From: Nitrosomonas communis
GTDB lineage: Bacteria > Pseudomonadota > Gammaproteobacteria > Burkholderiales > Nitrosomonadaceae
Length of the DNA: 52,570 bases
Assembly: GCF_900114745.1 (NCBI RefSeq)
Contig: NZ_FOUB01000025.1
Coordinates: 1 to 52,570, forward strand
Direction of reading: 5' to 3'
The notes under the pieces were generated by a model. It was not told where the DNA came from. It did not search any database and saw only the letters and a program-made list of their open reading frames with translations. This document shows, piece after piece, positions 9,269 to 17,748 of the stretch. The translations under genes were made by a program, and so were the position numbers. How positions within the stretch are numbered: the first letter of the stretch is position 1; each line of letters opens with the position of its first letter.

Positions 9269-9706
9269 TCATGTATGTTTCATTGCCGTCTTATTCTGAT
9301 CTGATAACCTTATTAATCTTGGCCAACGGTCATGTATCCAGTGATACTGGAGTGGAGTCTCTTCGGTGACAATATAGACCCGGTACTCATAATTTCTCTC
9401 GGCAAGTAGCGCCTGAATTACCATTCCTGATTCGAGTTTTATCCGATGAGATTGGTTATTGTGACCTTTTTCTAAAAAACTATCTTCCGGAATCAATACT
9501 GGTCGGGGATGCCAAGGTTTCCATTTGCTTACCTTTAATGAATCAATTCTTGCCCAACCACTATTAGGAAACCTCCCTGATCCTTCATTTTGACGTTTGC
9601 CCCATAGCACCCAGATTACTCCACCATGTTGTAGCATTATCGGCAATTCGGCATTGGGTTGAGGAAAGTAGATTTTCTGATTCTGATATTGGATACCGCC
9701 ACACAT
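9269..9706 (-). CDS. SRAP-like (HMCES/YedK-type) protein
   Basis: A 145-residue protein beginning MCGG; in SRAP proteins Cys2, exposed by Met removal, cross-links to abasic sites in single-stranded DNA. The order of motifs fits a diverged member: WGKRQ (for WG.IP), GWARIDS (for the N-A-R-x-E segment), RPVLIPEDSFLEKG (for RCLVPADGFYEW), and WIHDRWPRLIRL (for HDRMP). It is shorter than standard SRAP and lacks the usual Glu/Arg context, so the activity is not certain. It is followed by the ChaN-like gene with a stop/start overlap, implying one transcript. A second, broken SRAP gene of the canonical type lies at about 30586. Confidence 0.6.
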   Translation of the reverse strand: MCGGIQYQNQKIYFPQPNAELPIMLQHGGVIWVLWGKRQNEGSGRFPNSGWARIDSLKVSKWKPWHPRPVLIPEDSFLEKGHNNQSHRIKLESGMVIQALLAERNYEYRVYIVTEETPLQYHWIHDRWPRLIRLSDQNKTAMKHT

Positions 9707-10098
9707 GAAGGAATTATAGCGGGTATGAATATTATATGAGAATGGATGAATGGGCAGTACGAATTGATATAAAACTGACTTGGTCAGCCCTTCGCGAGTC
9801 GGGTTAAATGATTAGAACGGTTTAAATAACATTATTTGAAGACGATGATGATGGCAAGACTACACCTAGCAAAGATGCCCTCGTAGTAGCAACGTTAGTA
9901 ACGACGGTAGTAATAACAACAGTGATAGAAGTAGATACATCAGCATGAGTGACGAATGGGTAAAGTACAACTAATCCCCACGATTGAAAAAAATGCTTCT
10001 TGATTATAAAGAAAGGTAGAAAACCGCAAAAACCAGTAGCCATAATACTTGAAGTTGTTGCTTGAGTTGATTCATTTAAAACTCTTATAAAATGTTTA
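9707..10098. other. Intergenic, no supported gene
   Basis: A 392-bp divergent spacer between the SRAP-like gene (minus) and the GNAT gene (plus), so it should hold two promoters. A 73-codon minus-strand frame at 9822-10043 is dominated by Val/Thr/Ser repeats and has no recognisable motif; I do not call it. Confidence 0.4.
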
Positions 10099-10629
10099 AT
10101 GGTTTTGGTTGTGCCCCCCCCTAAAGATCAGCGTTACAGCGCAACATCTGGCTTGAAGCCAGATACAACTCAAATTGCCGATATTGAGCTTGACCCATGC
10201 ACACGGTTATACATAGGGCAAACCATAACCACAAAGGAGGAATTTATCGAAGTGAATTGCCCAGTAGGTTATGCCATTGAGGCAATCCCTGAAAATATAA
10301 TAATAGGTTCAATTGATATGTACCCGTTCAAGCAAGATTCCAGAAAATTAGAGCTAAGAATACTTTTAAGAAATGATTTTAGAAGGAAAGGAATCGCATC
10401 CAAAACTGTTCAGTTTTTTGTTAGATACATATTCAGCTTAGAAAAAGCTAAAGGAGCTGTTGCTGTTATTCATCCATACAATAGTAATAGTATTAAATTG
10501 TTCACCAAGCTTGGTTTCGAATACACAGATAAAATTACGGATGAAAGGCATATCTATGAACTGAGTAGACCAGGGTTTGATTCTCTCAAAGGCTCTTGTT
10601 TACTCTTAACTAACTACCAGTTATCTTAA
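10099..10629 (+). CDS. GNAT-family N-acetyltransferase
   Basis: A 176-residue acetyltransferase of the GNAT fold. It shows the beta-strand/acetyl-CoA loop segment ELRILLRNDFRRKGIASKTVQFFVRYIF near residues 90-120 (R-R-K-G-I-A is the pyrophosphate loop), then VAVIHPYNSNSIKLFTKLGFEY, the usual N-x-x-S-x-x-L-x-x-x-L-G-F ending. The substrate is unknown; RimJ/RimL-like proteins have this layout. An eight-C run at 10114-10121, near codons 6-8, lies in a region that looks poorly conserved and could make the 5' end slippery. The start at 10099 is the first ATG, but no good ribosome binding site is seen. Confidence 0.75.
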   Translation: MVLVVPPPKDQRYSATSGLKPDTTQIADIELDPCTRLYIGQTITTKEEFIEVNCPVGYAIEAIPENIIIGSIDMYPFKQDSRKLELRILLRNDFRRKGIASKTVQFFVRYIFSLEKAKGAVAVIHPYNSNSIKLFTKLGFEYTDKITDERHIYELSRPGFDSLKGSCLLLTNYQLS

Positions 10630-10668
10630 AATATGCTGACTTTGCACATTTAAAATAAGGAGAGAACT

Positions 10669-10899
10669 ATGACCATCATTGACCAGACAACTTTTACTAT
10701 TAGTTGCTCGTGCGGGGAATCTGAATCTAAAACCATTCATCAGCATGGCTCTAGGTATGGAGGCACATGGGAGCCTGTAGGATCAATGGTCAAGTTCACG
10801 GTATACTGGAATAGCGACGATGAACTAACAGTACCTGAAATTACATCAGCTCAGTGCAAATCTTGCGGTGCTGACGATTGCCATATTGCAATCAAATAG
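10669..10899 (+). CDS. Small Cys-rich hypothetical protein
   Basis: A 76-residue protein with a clear ribosome binding site (AAGGAGAG) before ATG 10669. It has SCSCGESES near the N-terminus and CKSCGADDCH near the C-terminus, a spacing suited to binding one zinc ion. No family is recognised. It ends 9 bp before the umuD start, so it is probably cotranscribed with umuD and may be under SOS control if umuD is. Confidence 0.55.
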   Translation: MTIIDQTTFTISCSCGESESKTIHQHGSRYGGTWEPVGSMVKFTVYWNSDDELTVPEITSAQCKSCGADDCHIAIK

Positions 10900-10908
10900 A
10901 GGAATATC

Positions 10909-11376
10909 ATGACAATTATTCCATTTGAACCAACTTGCGAATCGACCCTGCCAATTTTGCAGCGAGCAAAGCTTAGCCCTGCATTTTGTGCGTTGCCTTT
11001 ATTGCTGTACCGAATTCCTGCAGGCTTTCCATCACCCGCAGATGACTACAAAGAGAAAAGTCTGGATATCAATGATTACCTGGTGCGCAATAAAGCCTCT
11101 ACGTATTTCTTTCGTGTCGTAGGTGATTCAATGACTGGTGCACATATCTACGATGGCGATATGCTGATAGTGGACCGCTCAATCAAACCTAAGCACGGTC
11201 ATATCGTTCTGGCAGTGATTAACAACGAATATACTGTCAAACGATTGTATTCATGCAATGGCATGATTGAGCTGCATGCTGCGAATCCGGCTTATCCTCC
11301 TATCCGATTTCGTGAGAATGATGAATTGCAGGTCTGGGGAGTTGTGGTAGGAACGGTTACACGCTTTGATGTTTAA
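10909..11376 (+). CDS. umuD: UmuD-like S24 peptidase / LexA-type C-terminal protein
   Basis: A 155-residue self-cleaving protein. The cleavage site Ala38-Gly39 lies in IPAGFPSP, the nucleophile Ser74 in VGDSMTGA and the general base Lys111 in YTVKRL. The 35-residue distance from cleavage site to Ser matches classical UmuD. The family is activated by RecA filaments and forms UmuD'2 with UmuC in translesion polymerase V, but no umuC follows. The protein may serve a polymerase encoded elsewhere or be a regulatory orphan. A decayed paralogue lies at 34354-34833. The next 370 bp begin with a small GC hairpin at 11396-11411 that may end transcription. Confidence 0.85.
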   Translation: MTIIPFEPTCESTLPILQRAKLSPAFCALPLLLYRIPAGFPSPADDYKEKSLDINDYLVRNKASTYFFRVVGDSMTGAHIYDGDMLIVDRSIKPKHGHIVLAVINNEYTVKRLYSCNGMIELHAANPAYPPIRFRENDELQVWGVVVGTVTRFDV

Positions 11377-11462
11377 TATTTGATAGGAATTAAAGTCCCG
11401 GACTGTGCCGGGCCATGAGGTTAAGCAATGTCGCTTTTCTATACTACAATTAATAAAGATAT

Positions 11463-11625
11463 TTATGATTCATCTTTCTTCATCCAATCAAGAACACTTT
11501 GCAGTGCTTGATCTTCAGTAAATTCGTCCCCAGAGACAACTTCATAAATCACATTACCAAATTCATCCAATACACTTACAGTGATTGGGCTTTCACTTAA
11601 TACAATTTCGTTATCTAACCTAGTA
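11463..11625 (-). pseudogene. Start-less small open frame
   Basis: Reading the minus strand, a frame of about 50 codons ends at TAA 11463-11465 and gives an acidic, protein-like sequence (ITVSVLDEFGNVIYEVVSGD, then QALQSVLDWMKKDES). A stop lies just upstream and no ATG, GTG or TTG precedes the conserved-looking part, so it appears to be a truncated gene tail. Its family is unknown. It occupies most of the 372-bp gap between umuD and the next gene. Confidence 0.3.
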
Positions 11626-11748
11626 CCCTAATATCAAAAATTAAATAAAGGGTATAAGACGAATAAATTATCAGAGGATTCCCATGCACCAAACGAATAA
11701 AGGTGGCACTCTATAATTCATTAATAATCAATAAGATTAGGCATTAAT

Positions 11749-11979
11749 TTAAGGATTTTCCCGTACTCCATCAAATTCAGGCAACTCCATCCATGCCACA
11801 GGAAAATAATTAACTGGTAAAGATTTTTTTCTATCCATCATCATGATTATTTCTTGAACATCATTCAAAAATAAGTCATGTTCTCTATGATATTTTCCAA
11901 TATATATTGACTGGTCTTCATATCTAAGCAGTATCCTCCTATTCTTTGGCGCGGTTTCGATTGGTTGCCAGTTGTTCAT
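11749..11979 (-). CDS. DUF551-like phage-type small protein
   Basis: A 76-residue protein that I start at ATG 11979, because GAGGG precedes it by four bases. The N-terminus NNWQPIETAPKNRRILLRY is the hallmark of the phage DUF551-type family (W-x-P-I-x-T-A-P-x-x-x-x-I-L). The biochemical function of that family is not known to me; these genes are common in tailed-phage early regions. The gene is flanked by a 9-bp inverted repeat (AGGTGGCAC at 11701, its complement near 12071). A related N-terminus is embedded in the 13305-13640 protein. Confidence 0.6.
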   Translation of the reverse strand: MNNWQPIETAPKNRRILLRYEDQSIYIGKYHREHDLFLNDVQEIIMMMDRKKSLPVNYFPVAWMELPEFDGVRENP

Positions 11980-12259
11980 ATTTCCCTCATTCCATATTAA
12001 CTGAGATTGGAGGTGCAGGATAATTACCTTGATCATGCTATATCTTATCGATTATTAATCATCTCTAGGGTGCCACCTATGCATATTTCATCCGTCTAAT
12101 AATGCTTACAGGGGGGTGTAAGTAAATCAGTAAATTTATGCTCTAACCAATTAACTATAATTAAATTATTGGCGCATGTATTTTTATGCTTTACCTCGAT
12201 ATAAAGGCCATATAGTCCAATGCTCAGTACGTAATGGCTTTTTATCTCCATATCTTAAA

Positions 12260-12517
12260 TTAACTCCCGGTCATTCTCGCTGTGTTGTAGAGATGCAATT
12301 GTGATGCAGCACGTGCTGAATCATTCAATAGTTTATTTATTTCATCTGTGGCTAAAACTCGTGTTGTTTCATTTTTCCACTCACCTCCCATAATAGGGTC
12401 ACATCTGTAGCATAGATATTCATATGAAATTTCTTCTCCGAGAGATAGTTTTTCAGTAACAATTGCGCGAGTACCAACTGTACTTGAACGTAGTTTAATT
12501 ATTACTGTTCGTTTCAT
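12260..12517 (-). CDS. Hypothetical protein, phage-type
   Basis: An 85-residue protein with a good ribosome binding site (AGAGG then A-rich spacer before ATG 12517). It opens MKRTVIIKLRSSTVGTRAIV and contains CYRCD and a G-G-E-W segment. No family is recognised. It lies just upstream (in transcription order, downstream) of the thyA remnant, within a minus-strand series of small phage-like genes from 14503 to 11749. Confidence 0.45.
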   Translation of the reverse strand: MKRTVIIKLRSSTVGTRAIVTEKLSLGEEISYEYLCYRCDPIMGGEWKNETTRVLATDEINKLLNDSARAASQLHLYNTARMTGS

Positions 12518-12538
12518 TTTTTCCTCTCTAAATATTAT

Positions 12539-13212
12539 CTAAACCGCCACCTCTGCCTTAATAGACGGATGAGGATTGTAGTTTACTAGCTCGAAAACCT
12601 TGTATCTAAAATCATCAATATGTGTAACGGCAGAATTGATTTTGATTGTTGGCAGTGATCTAGGTTATCGTGATAACTGCTCCCTAGCCTGATCAAGATG
12701 ATTAAGGTAAAGATGAGCATTACCAAAGGGACAAATAAACTCCCCGGGCTGTGCAACCTACACACTTGGGCTAGTATCATAGTAAAGAGCGAGTGCCATA
12801 CTTGCAACATCTGCCACATTCCACGCGGATACAATTAAGCGTCGGCTATCAGGATTAGTTCTTATTCTTTGGATGAATTCGTGTATCTGATCATGGAACA
12901 CCGAATTATCACCTGCCCGATTGTGCCAGTGCTTACCATAGAAGGGCAAACCACACCCTTCACGTCAGACTGTTCATCCCAAATCGTAACACCCTTTTCG
13001 TTAAAATATTGTCAGTAGCACTCTTCAAAAGACCAAAGCAATTCGTGAATATCTGACTTTAAATCCACTTTCTTGTCGTTACTAGGGGAAACCCATCTTG
13101 TAGATTCAATCGCATCTGATTTGAATACAGAGAGTGTGCCAATACCCAATTCTTACCGATTTTGGCGGCTGTTATCGATTACATAACGCATTAGATCGAG
13201 GTATTGTTTTAC
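12539..13212 (-). pseudogene. thyA: Thymidylate synthase, heavily decayed
   Basis: Translating the minus strand across frames recovers most of ThyA in order: KQYLDLMRYVID, then IGTLSVF and WVSPSNDKKVD (degraded), DIHELLW, FNEKGVTIWDE, FYGKHWHNRAGDN, DQIHEFIQRIRTNPDSRRLI, VSAWNVADVASMALALYYD, then [33 protein letters not shown] and the C-terminal [15 protein letters not shown] to TAG at 12539-12541. The catalytic segment that should read PCH is altered to YYD, and there are several frameshifts and stops. It is a clear relic. Thymidylate synthase genes on phages and islands usually serve DNA replication of the element. Confidence 0.85.
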
Positions 13213-13304
13213 TCAACCACCTACGCATTTATTTCTGGTGCGCTTGGGCTTGGCATCCAGTGTGTTATATCGCCATAAACCTTTTTGTACTTTCCTGACA
13301 AATT

Positions 13305-13640
13305 CTAGAAATGCACAAAGCACTCTTTCTCTGCATCATATTTAACATCTACTACTCTAATTGGCCCTGCATTAGTATCTGAAACCCACACATCTATTAC
13401 GGTCCCATCCATTGGGGCTGTCTCGATAGGAAGCCAATTTGATGTTACATCACCCGTAATCTTGACATTGCTCACAGGAAATTCTTCAAGCCGCCCATCT
13501 TCTTTCTGAACTATTCCGTAAACTGCATGTGAACCAAGCTGATCTCTTCCAATGCAGAAGCCTAATAGGCAGCCATCTAACATGGCACCATCTTTTAGAA
13601 CTTTAACTTTTTTATTGATTGTTGAGCTTTGTTGGTTCAT
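13305..13640 (-). CDS. Phage-type hypothetical protein with DUF551-like segment
   Basis: A 111-residue protein starting at ATG 13640 after a weak GGGAAAAC region. Residues 1-60 (VLKDGAMLDGCLLGFCIGRDQLGSHAVYG) are unrecognised. Residues about 67-90 read SNWLPIETAPMDGTVIDVWV, the same W-x-P-I-E-T-A-P pattern as the small protein at 11749-11979. The frame stops at 13305, but a plausible continuation (EFVRKVQKGLWRYNT and on) is readable one frame away down to about 13217, so the C-terminus may be frameshifted. Confidence 0.45.
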   Translation of the reverse strand: MNQQSSTINKKVKVLKDGAMLDGCLLGFCIGRDQLGSHAVYGIVQKEDGRLEEFPVSNVKITGDVTSNWLPIETAPMDGTVIDVWVSDTNAGPIRVVDVKYDAEKECFVHF

Positions 13641-13771
13641 TTGTTTTCCCTGTTGATTATTGGGCTTTATATCAATTCAAAAAGTAAGAAATTCGTTCTT
13701 ATTAGAAGAAGCAATCAAATATTAATTCCTTTCTCAAACTTTCTTTATGGCTCATCGAATTTTATGGATAA

Positions 13772-14254
13772 TTAGTGGATCGCTGTTGATAACCGGCTAA
13801 AATATTCCTCAATTTTCTTTGTACTTTCGAGCTTCTCTGCATGTGCATTTTTAACGCCATTCTCATAAAGAATCATACGATTCTTAGCGTCTGCATCACG
13901 TTTATCCAGCGCAATCATGCAGAGAATTTCGGCAAGAAACTCCTTACTATATTTGGATCTGTCATGATTAATCATTTCTTCTTCGACTTCTCTGAAAGGA
14001 CACCGAACCAGGATATTTCCATATTCTCCCGAGAAGCGCACAACAGCATTATCCGCATCTAAGACTGCACACTCATACTCTTCAATTAGCTCTTCATTTT
14101 CATTATAAGCATCATCAATTGCACGCATGATATCCATAGCAGATAAGCCATCCTCAGAAGGATGCACCATTGTGCCATTTTCAAACACAACCCAATTGTG
14201 CTCGCACTCTTGCTTACTCATTTGCTCTTTCCAAAACTCAACGTGATTATCCAT
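13772..14254 (-). CDS. Hypothetical acidic protein
   Basis: A 160-residue soluble, acidic protein with Glu-rich helices (AYNENEELIEEYE, REVEEEMINHDRSKY) and no signal peptide or motif I recognise. Its ATG at 14254 directly follows the TAA of the preceding minus-strand gene (TAA-ATG), so translation is probably coupled. It belongs to the minus-strand block of phage-like genes. Confidence 0.5.
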   Translation of the reverse strand: MDNHVEFWKEQMSKQECEHNWVVFENGTMVHPSEDGLSAMDIMRAIDDAYNENEELIEEYECAVLDADNAVVRFSGEYGNILVRCPFREVEEEMINHDRSKYSKEFLAEILCMIALDKRDADAKNRMILYENGVKNAHAEKLESTKKIEEYFSRLSTAIH

Positions 14255-14503
14255 TTATTTCCCTTTTTTCTTAGCTTTTTTATCGAAGGTGTGATACTCA
14301 ATGAAGTCTTTACTCACATTCGTAGTCAAAGCTGGTTTGATAAAAACCTCCCTTGTATGATTACCAGCATCCCTTCTTCTGCAACTTTGGCAAAGTGGAG
14401 CGTTCATACCTTCGTATTGGTCGATATAATATGGTGCGGTCCATTTGATTGGCTCGGACAGTACACTTAATTTACATAAGCCAATATGAACAAATCTGGT
14501 CAA
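14255..14503 (-). CDS. Hypothetical small basic protein
   Basis: An 82-residue frame using a TTG start at 14503; an internal ATG at residue 33 is an alternative. It contains APLCQSCRRRDAGNH, a possible zinc-binding or HNH-like scrap, and a very basic end (KKAKKKGK). Its stop abuts the next gene's ATG, supporting it as real. Its first 55 bases overlap the start of the plus-strand gene at 14449, so one of the two starts is probably wrong. Confidence 0.4.
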   Translation of the reverse strand: MTRFVHIGLCKLSVLSEPIKWTAPYYIDQYEGMNAPLCQSCRRRDAGNHTREVFIKPALTTNVSKDFIEYHTFDKKAKKKGK

Positions 14504-15021
14504 TACTCGCTACAACAATTCCAATAGTTGCAGCTCTTCTATTTGCGTGTGTTTCAAACCGTCTAATCGTCAACAGCAATATAATGCGCGAAGATGAGCA
14601 TAGAAAGAAAATTGTTCAAACAACCCATCACCTCATAGCTATCACACAAGATCTTCTCGGAAGAATCTGGTATGTGAGAAAAATCTTCAACGAAGCTGAA
14701 AATTATCCACTATATATTCTGCCTAAAATTGCAGCATCTATAGAAGACCGATACGAAACACTATTGGAGCGAGATGCATATCAGTATTTGCCAGCCAGTT
14801 GCGTTGACATAATTACACGCATCTCTGGAAACATATATGGTATTAGTATAGTAGCTCAAGGAATTGCGAACATCACAACGGCAAATTCTATGACACCATT
14901 ACTTTTGATTCCTGACATTATTACTGTAAAGTCTTTGGAGGCTCTAAGTCCCTTATTTATATATTTTTTTAAGTCTTCCAAAAGGGAAAATTGTGATACA
15001 GGTGGGGCAAGCTCCGGATGA
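14449..15021 (+). CDS. Membrane-anchored hypothetical protein
   Basis: A frame of up to 190 residues with one clear transmembrane helix near residues 18-40 (WSILATTIPIVAALLFACVS) followed by a helical cytoplasmic or periplasmic part rich in charged residues, and a second hydrophobic patch near the C-terminus (LLLIPDIITV, LFIYFF). The TTG at 14449 is the only upstream start, and the true start is unclear. The last 69 bases overlap the convergent gene 14953-15342. No family is recognised; a small-island effector or structural role is only a guess. Confidence 0.45.
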   Translation: MARTVHLIYISQYEQIWSILATTIPIVAALLFACVSNRLIVNSNIMREDEHRKKIVQTTHHLIAITQDLLGRIWYVRKIFNEAENYPLYILPKIAASIEDRYETLLERDAYQYLPASCVDIITRISGNIYGISIVAQGIANITTANSMTPLLLIPDIITVKSLEALSPLFIYFFKSSKRENCDTGGASSG

Positions 15022-15342
15022 ACTAATAGTTGCTTCAGTGTCTGAATGAAAAACGATACTTATTTGAACATCTGGAAAACTAATTGGATTTACTATTATT
15101 TTTTCTGTCGAGATATCTTTTATTGATCCCACATAAGTAGCTGTAAATACATCTCCAGTAAATCCTAGTAAAGGTAAGTCAATAATAACTAATGTATTAC
15201 CATCTTGGTGAATAGAATAATAAAACTTCTCCTTCGACTCATTTTGCCAGATACCGTCAATAGATTTCAAATCAACTGCGATTGAGCTTATAGGAAATAT
15301 TATAAAGAACAAAATTATTGATTGGCTTACAGATTTAAACAC
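14953..15342 (-). CDS. Exported hypothetical protein
   Basis: A 129-residue protein with a signal peptide (MFKSVSQSIILFFIIFPISSIAVD) and a beta-rich mature part opening SIDGIWQNESKEKFYYSIHQDGN and containing GACPTC near the C-terminus. The layout, with G-x-W near the mature N-terminus and short strands after it, recalls small lipocalin-like or hydrolase-adjacent periplasmic proteins, but I cannot assign a family. It is convergent and overlapping with the 14449 gene. Confidence 0.5.
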   Translation of the reverse strand: MFKSVSQSIILFFIIFPISSIAVDLKSIDGIWQNESKEKFYYSIHQDGNTLVIIDLPLLGFTGDVFTATYVGSIKDISTEKIIVNPISFPDVQISIVFHSDTEATISSSGACPTCITIFPFGRLKKIYK

Positions 15343-15580
15343 AATACTAAATCCTATTCTATATAGTGAGTACCCTAGCGCACATGCTTCCCAATTGTAA
15401 TTAGTAAGGGAGCTAATATTTATTCTATAGCAAAACCAGCTAAAAACGATTCAAAGAGTATGCTCATTGTCTCACCCAGCACAAATGGGCATACGCCAAA
15501 GTACTGCGTAAACAACAAAACCAAACCGTTGAGATGCTCTTCAAATTCTATATATTCTGAATCATTCTTAACTGGTTACG

Positions 15581-16285
15581 CTATATTTTATAATCTACAG
15601 GAATATCAAAGTTATAAAGAGGAATTCCTTCTTCCATCGTTATGATCTCAGCAAGGTATTTATCTGTCGGCGTGGTGTTTCCGGTAGAAAATACTGTCCC
15701 TTTCTTCTGTATTATTTGTTCGAGTTTGAAAGAAGATGTTTCTGGGATGTATTTAAAAATCAAGGTATTAGAAATTGGATTTACCCAACTAGAGGAGAAG
15801 GTATTGTCTTCAGAATTTATTGCACCTTTTTGGTTTGATAATGCATGCAATGAATGGATAGAAATAACTAATTGCTGACCGTTAAAATAACCGATAGCTT
15901 CATTAGACTGTTTTGGCGTAACAACTGTGGACACATCAGGAGCAACGGGCTGATTTTTATTCTCTGTAATGACTTCGTCTCCTATTCCATTCCCAATATC
16001 AACACAACCATGAATTTGAGTAGTACATTCTGGATCTGCAGCTGAACAATTTCTTCTCACAACAAAAACTGCTAATCCACCCGTAAGACGTAAACGAAAC
16101 ATTCCGTTTCCATTGTCTTCAATTACCTCAAAACGACTTTCTATTAGGTTATTTAATGTAGTTTGGTTCGTCAATGGATCAGACATAGAGTCTTGGCATG
16201 ATTGACCACGATAAACAATGGATAATCCAAAAGCCTCTCCGGAAATTAAGCTTAGTAACATAAAGATTTGGGTTATTTTTTTCAT
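15581..16285 (-). CDS. Exported hypothetical protein
   Basis: A 234-residue protein with a signal peptide (MKKITQIFMLLSLISGEAFG), preceded by a GGGGAA ribosome binding region before ATG 16285. The mature region has Cys pairs (QSC, RRNCSAADPEC, HGC) that suggest disulphides in the periplasm or outside. No recognised domain. An AT-rich gap of 238 bp separates it from the preceding exported protein, and a separate promoter is likely. Confidence 0.5.
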   Translation of the reverse strand: MKKITQIFMLLSLISGEAFGLSIVYRGQSCQDSMSDPLTNQTTLNNLIESRFEVIEDNGNGMFRLRLTGGLAVFVVRRNCSAADPECTTQIHGCVDIGNGIGDEVITENKNQPVAPDVSTVVTPKQSNEAIGYFNGQQLVISIHSLHALSNQKGAINSEDNTFSSSWVNPISNTLIFKYIPETSSFKLEQIIQKKGTVFSTGNTTPTDKYLAEIITMEEGIPLYNFDIPVDYKI

Positions 16286-16418
16286 AGTTTTCCCCTTTCA
16301 AATTTATGTGAAATATGGTGCTAGTATATGTCAATATAATAATTTATTCCCTGATTTCTAATTAACTATTAGGCTATAAGTGAGTTGCCATTGTGGGTTG
16401 TGATTTACGAGAAAATCC

Positions 16419-16568
16419 ATGTTTAGCAGCAAGTCGACAAGTGTAAGCAGGAGGAATGACGAGCTATTTGGTGCTGTAGCCATAGCAGATGCATTGCATC
16501 TTACTGGATCACAGAAAAAATGTATTTCCTCTGGCAAATCTAGAGGATTATCTCTGTTAGTTTCTTAG
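16419..16568 (+). CDS. Possible small protein (49 aa)
   Basis: An ATG at 16419 opens a 49-codon frame with protein-like composition (NDELFGAVAIADALHLTGSQ) ending in TAG 16566-16568. There is no clear ribosome binding site. It may be a gene or a fragment; the family is unknown. It lies in the 370-bp gap between an exported protein and the next plus-strand gene. Confidence 0.25.
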   Translation: MFSSKSTSVSRRNDELFGAVAIADALHLTGSQKKCISSGKSRGLSLLVS

Positions 16569-16682
16569 CCAATTATTAAACATCTACTTAGGTAGAGGCT
16601 TAGCTACTTTAACTCCTGACAATATAATTGTTCTCTACACGGATTTTGAACCTTATTGACAGTTAAAAGCGAAGCCGATAAG

Positions 16683-16964
16683 ATGATTTTTCACTACATT
16701 AAGAAATGGGTCGATGCCCATGCCAACCTGCCTATCCGGGCAAGGTGGATCGTGAAAACGGATGTGGCTCCATATTGGAGCAACCAAGCGGAATGCATCG
16801 ACCCTCCTTTCATGGAGGGTTTTATGTTTGTAGATTCAAAAATCAACGAAAAAGTAGTCCAACTATATAAAGAGACGCACGACTGCGTTCTAGGACTATC
16901 TCTATTCATTTTTCAAACTGAACCAGAAGCTTTCCTCAGACTGAGACTCCGCTTACGCATTTAA
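16683..16964 (+). CDS. Hypothetical protein
   Basis: I prefer the ATG at 16683 over TTG 16656. The protein of 93 residues begins MIFHYIKKWVDAHANLPIRARWIV and ends in an odd LRLRLRLRI run. It has no known motif. A terminator-like hairpin (CCCTCC, loop TTTCAT, GGAGGG, then TTTT) lies inside the frame near 16802-16824. This raises the chance that the frame is a fragment rather than a gene. Confidence 0.35.
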   Translation: MIFHYIKKWVDAHANLPIRARWIVKTDVAPYWSNQAECIDPPFMEGFMFVDSKINEKVVQLYKETHDCVLGLSLFIFQTEPEAFLRLRLRLRI

Positions 16965-17083
16965 CGATTCAGATGAATGCATATTTACTACATTAGCCGT
17001 ACAAGGATCGCAAAGATTTATTGCTGACTTGGCAAGTCAGAAAATAATATCCAATAAAAATGTGTAAACAAGCGGAGGGTATG

Positions 17084-17671
17084 ATGACAAAAAAGAACAT
17101 TACCGAACTCATTACTGATAGATGTGCTGAACTTGGATTGGATAATCGAGAATTTCTGCAACGGTTAGGCTATGCGAATGTGAGTAAAGCCCAGCGCCGA
17201 CTGGATTCACTCTATTGTGGTGATCTTATATCCTCAAGGGGTGTACTGGAAAAATTACCAGTAGCTTTGAATTTACCGACCGAGGTAATAGAAGAAGCTG
17301 TCGAAGTTTTCAAACGAGAGCTAGTGGCAGAAGAAGAACAACGGAAACGTGCTACTTTTAAACCAAAGGCATACATAATCACTAGTCCTGATCGGCCAAG
17401 GTCAATCACCATATGCGCCATAACTAATTGTGGACGGTATAGAGAAATTCTCCTTGATGGTCTAACGGAGACAGACTATTTGCCCTACGTGATTAAAGAG
17501 GCAAACAATGAGGAGCGATTGAAGAAATTATTCGATTTCTTCGGGGAAACTGTTGGCTTTCGTATCAACTATACCTACGACTTGAGTAAGACATACGATA
17601 TGAAAGGAAATCTGATTTCCACACATGAACGCACACAGGAACAAGGTATAGCAATTATTCAGCTTCGTTAA
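17084..17671 (+). CDS. HTH transcriptional regulator-like protein
   Basis: A 195-residue protein. I choose ATG 17084 (the second of two adjacent ATGs) because GGAGGG ends five bases before it. The N-terminal 60 residues (ITELITDRCAELGLDNREFLQRLGYANVSKAQRRLDSLYCGD) resemble an XRE/lambda-repressor-type helix-turn-helix. The rest includes ITICAITNCGRYREILLDGL and FRINYTYDLSKTYDMKGNLI, unrecognised. It may regulate the nearby exported-protein genes or respond to a ligand. A long stem-loop follows the stop. Confidence 0.5.
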   Translation: MTKKNITELITDRCAELGLDNREFLQRLGYANVSKAQRRLDSLYCGDLISSRGVLEKLPVALNLPTEVIEEAVEVFKRELVAEEEQRKRATFKPKAYIITSPDRPRSITICAITNCGRYREILLDGLTETDYLPYVIKEANNEERLKKLFDFFGETVGFRINYTYDLSKTYDMKGNLISTHERTQEQGIAIIQLR

Positions 17672-17684
17672 GATGAACTATAGG

Positions 17685-17748
17685 AAGCGTTACCAAGTTT
17701 AATATGTGTATACCCGATCTCCTATTAAACATAAAAAAGGTAACGCTT
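17685..17748 (+). terminator. Two-part stem-loop after the HTH gene
   Basis: AAGCGTTACC (17685-17694) pairs perfectly with GGTAACGCTT (17739-17748), and GTTTAAT (17697-17703) pairs with ATTAAAC (17724-17730) inside it. It begins 14 bp after the stop of the regulator gene. The outer arms and A-rich inner spacer make it bidirectional in form. It lacks a run of T on the plus strand, so it may be a processing or stability element rather than a simple terminator. Confidence 0.45.

Noticed and set aside
9822..10043. 73-codon minus-strand frame
   Set aside because: Low-complexity Val/Thr/Ser sequence with no ribosome binding site or motif.
16802..16824. Intrinsic terminator
   Set aside because: The hairpin lies inside a possible coding frame with no gene ending just upstream; I mention it only in that gene's entry.
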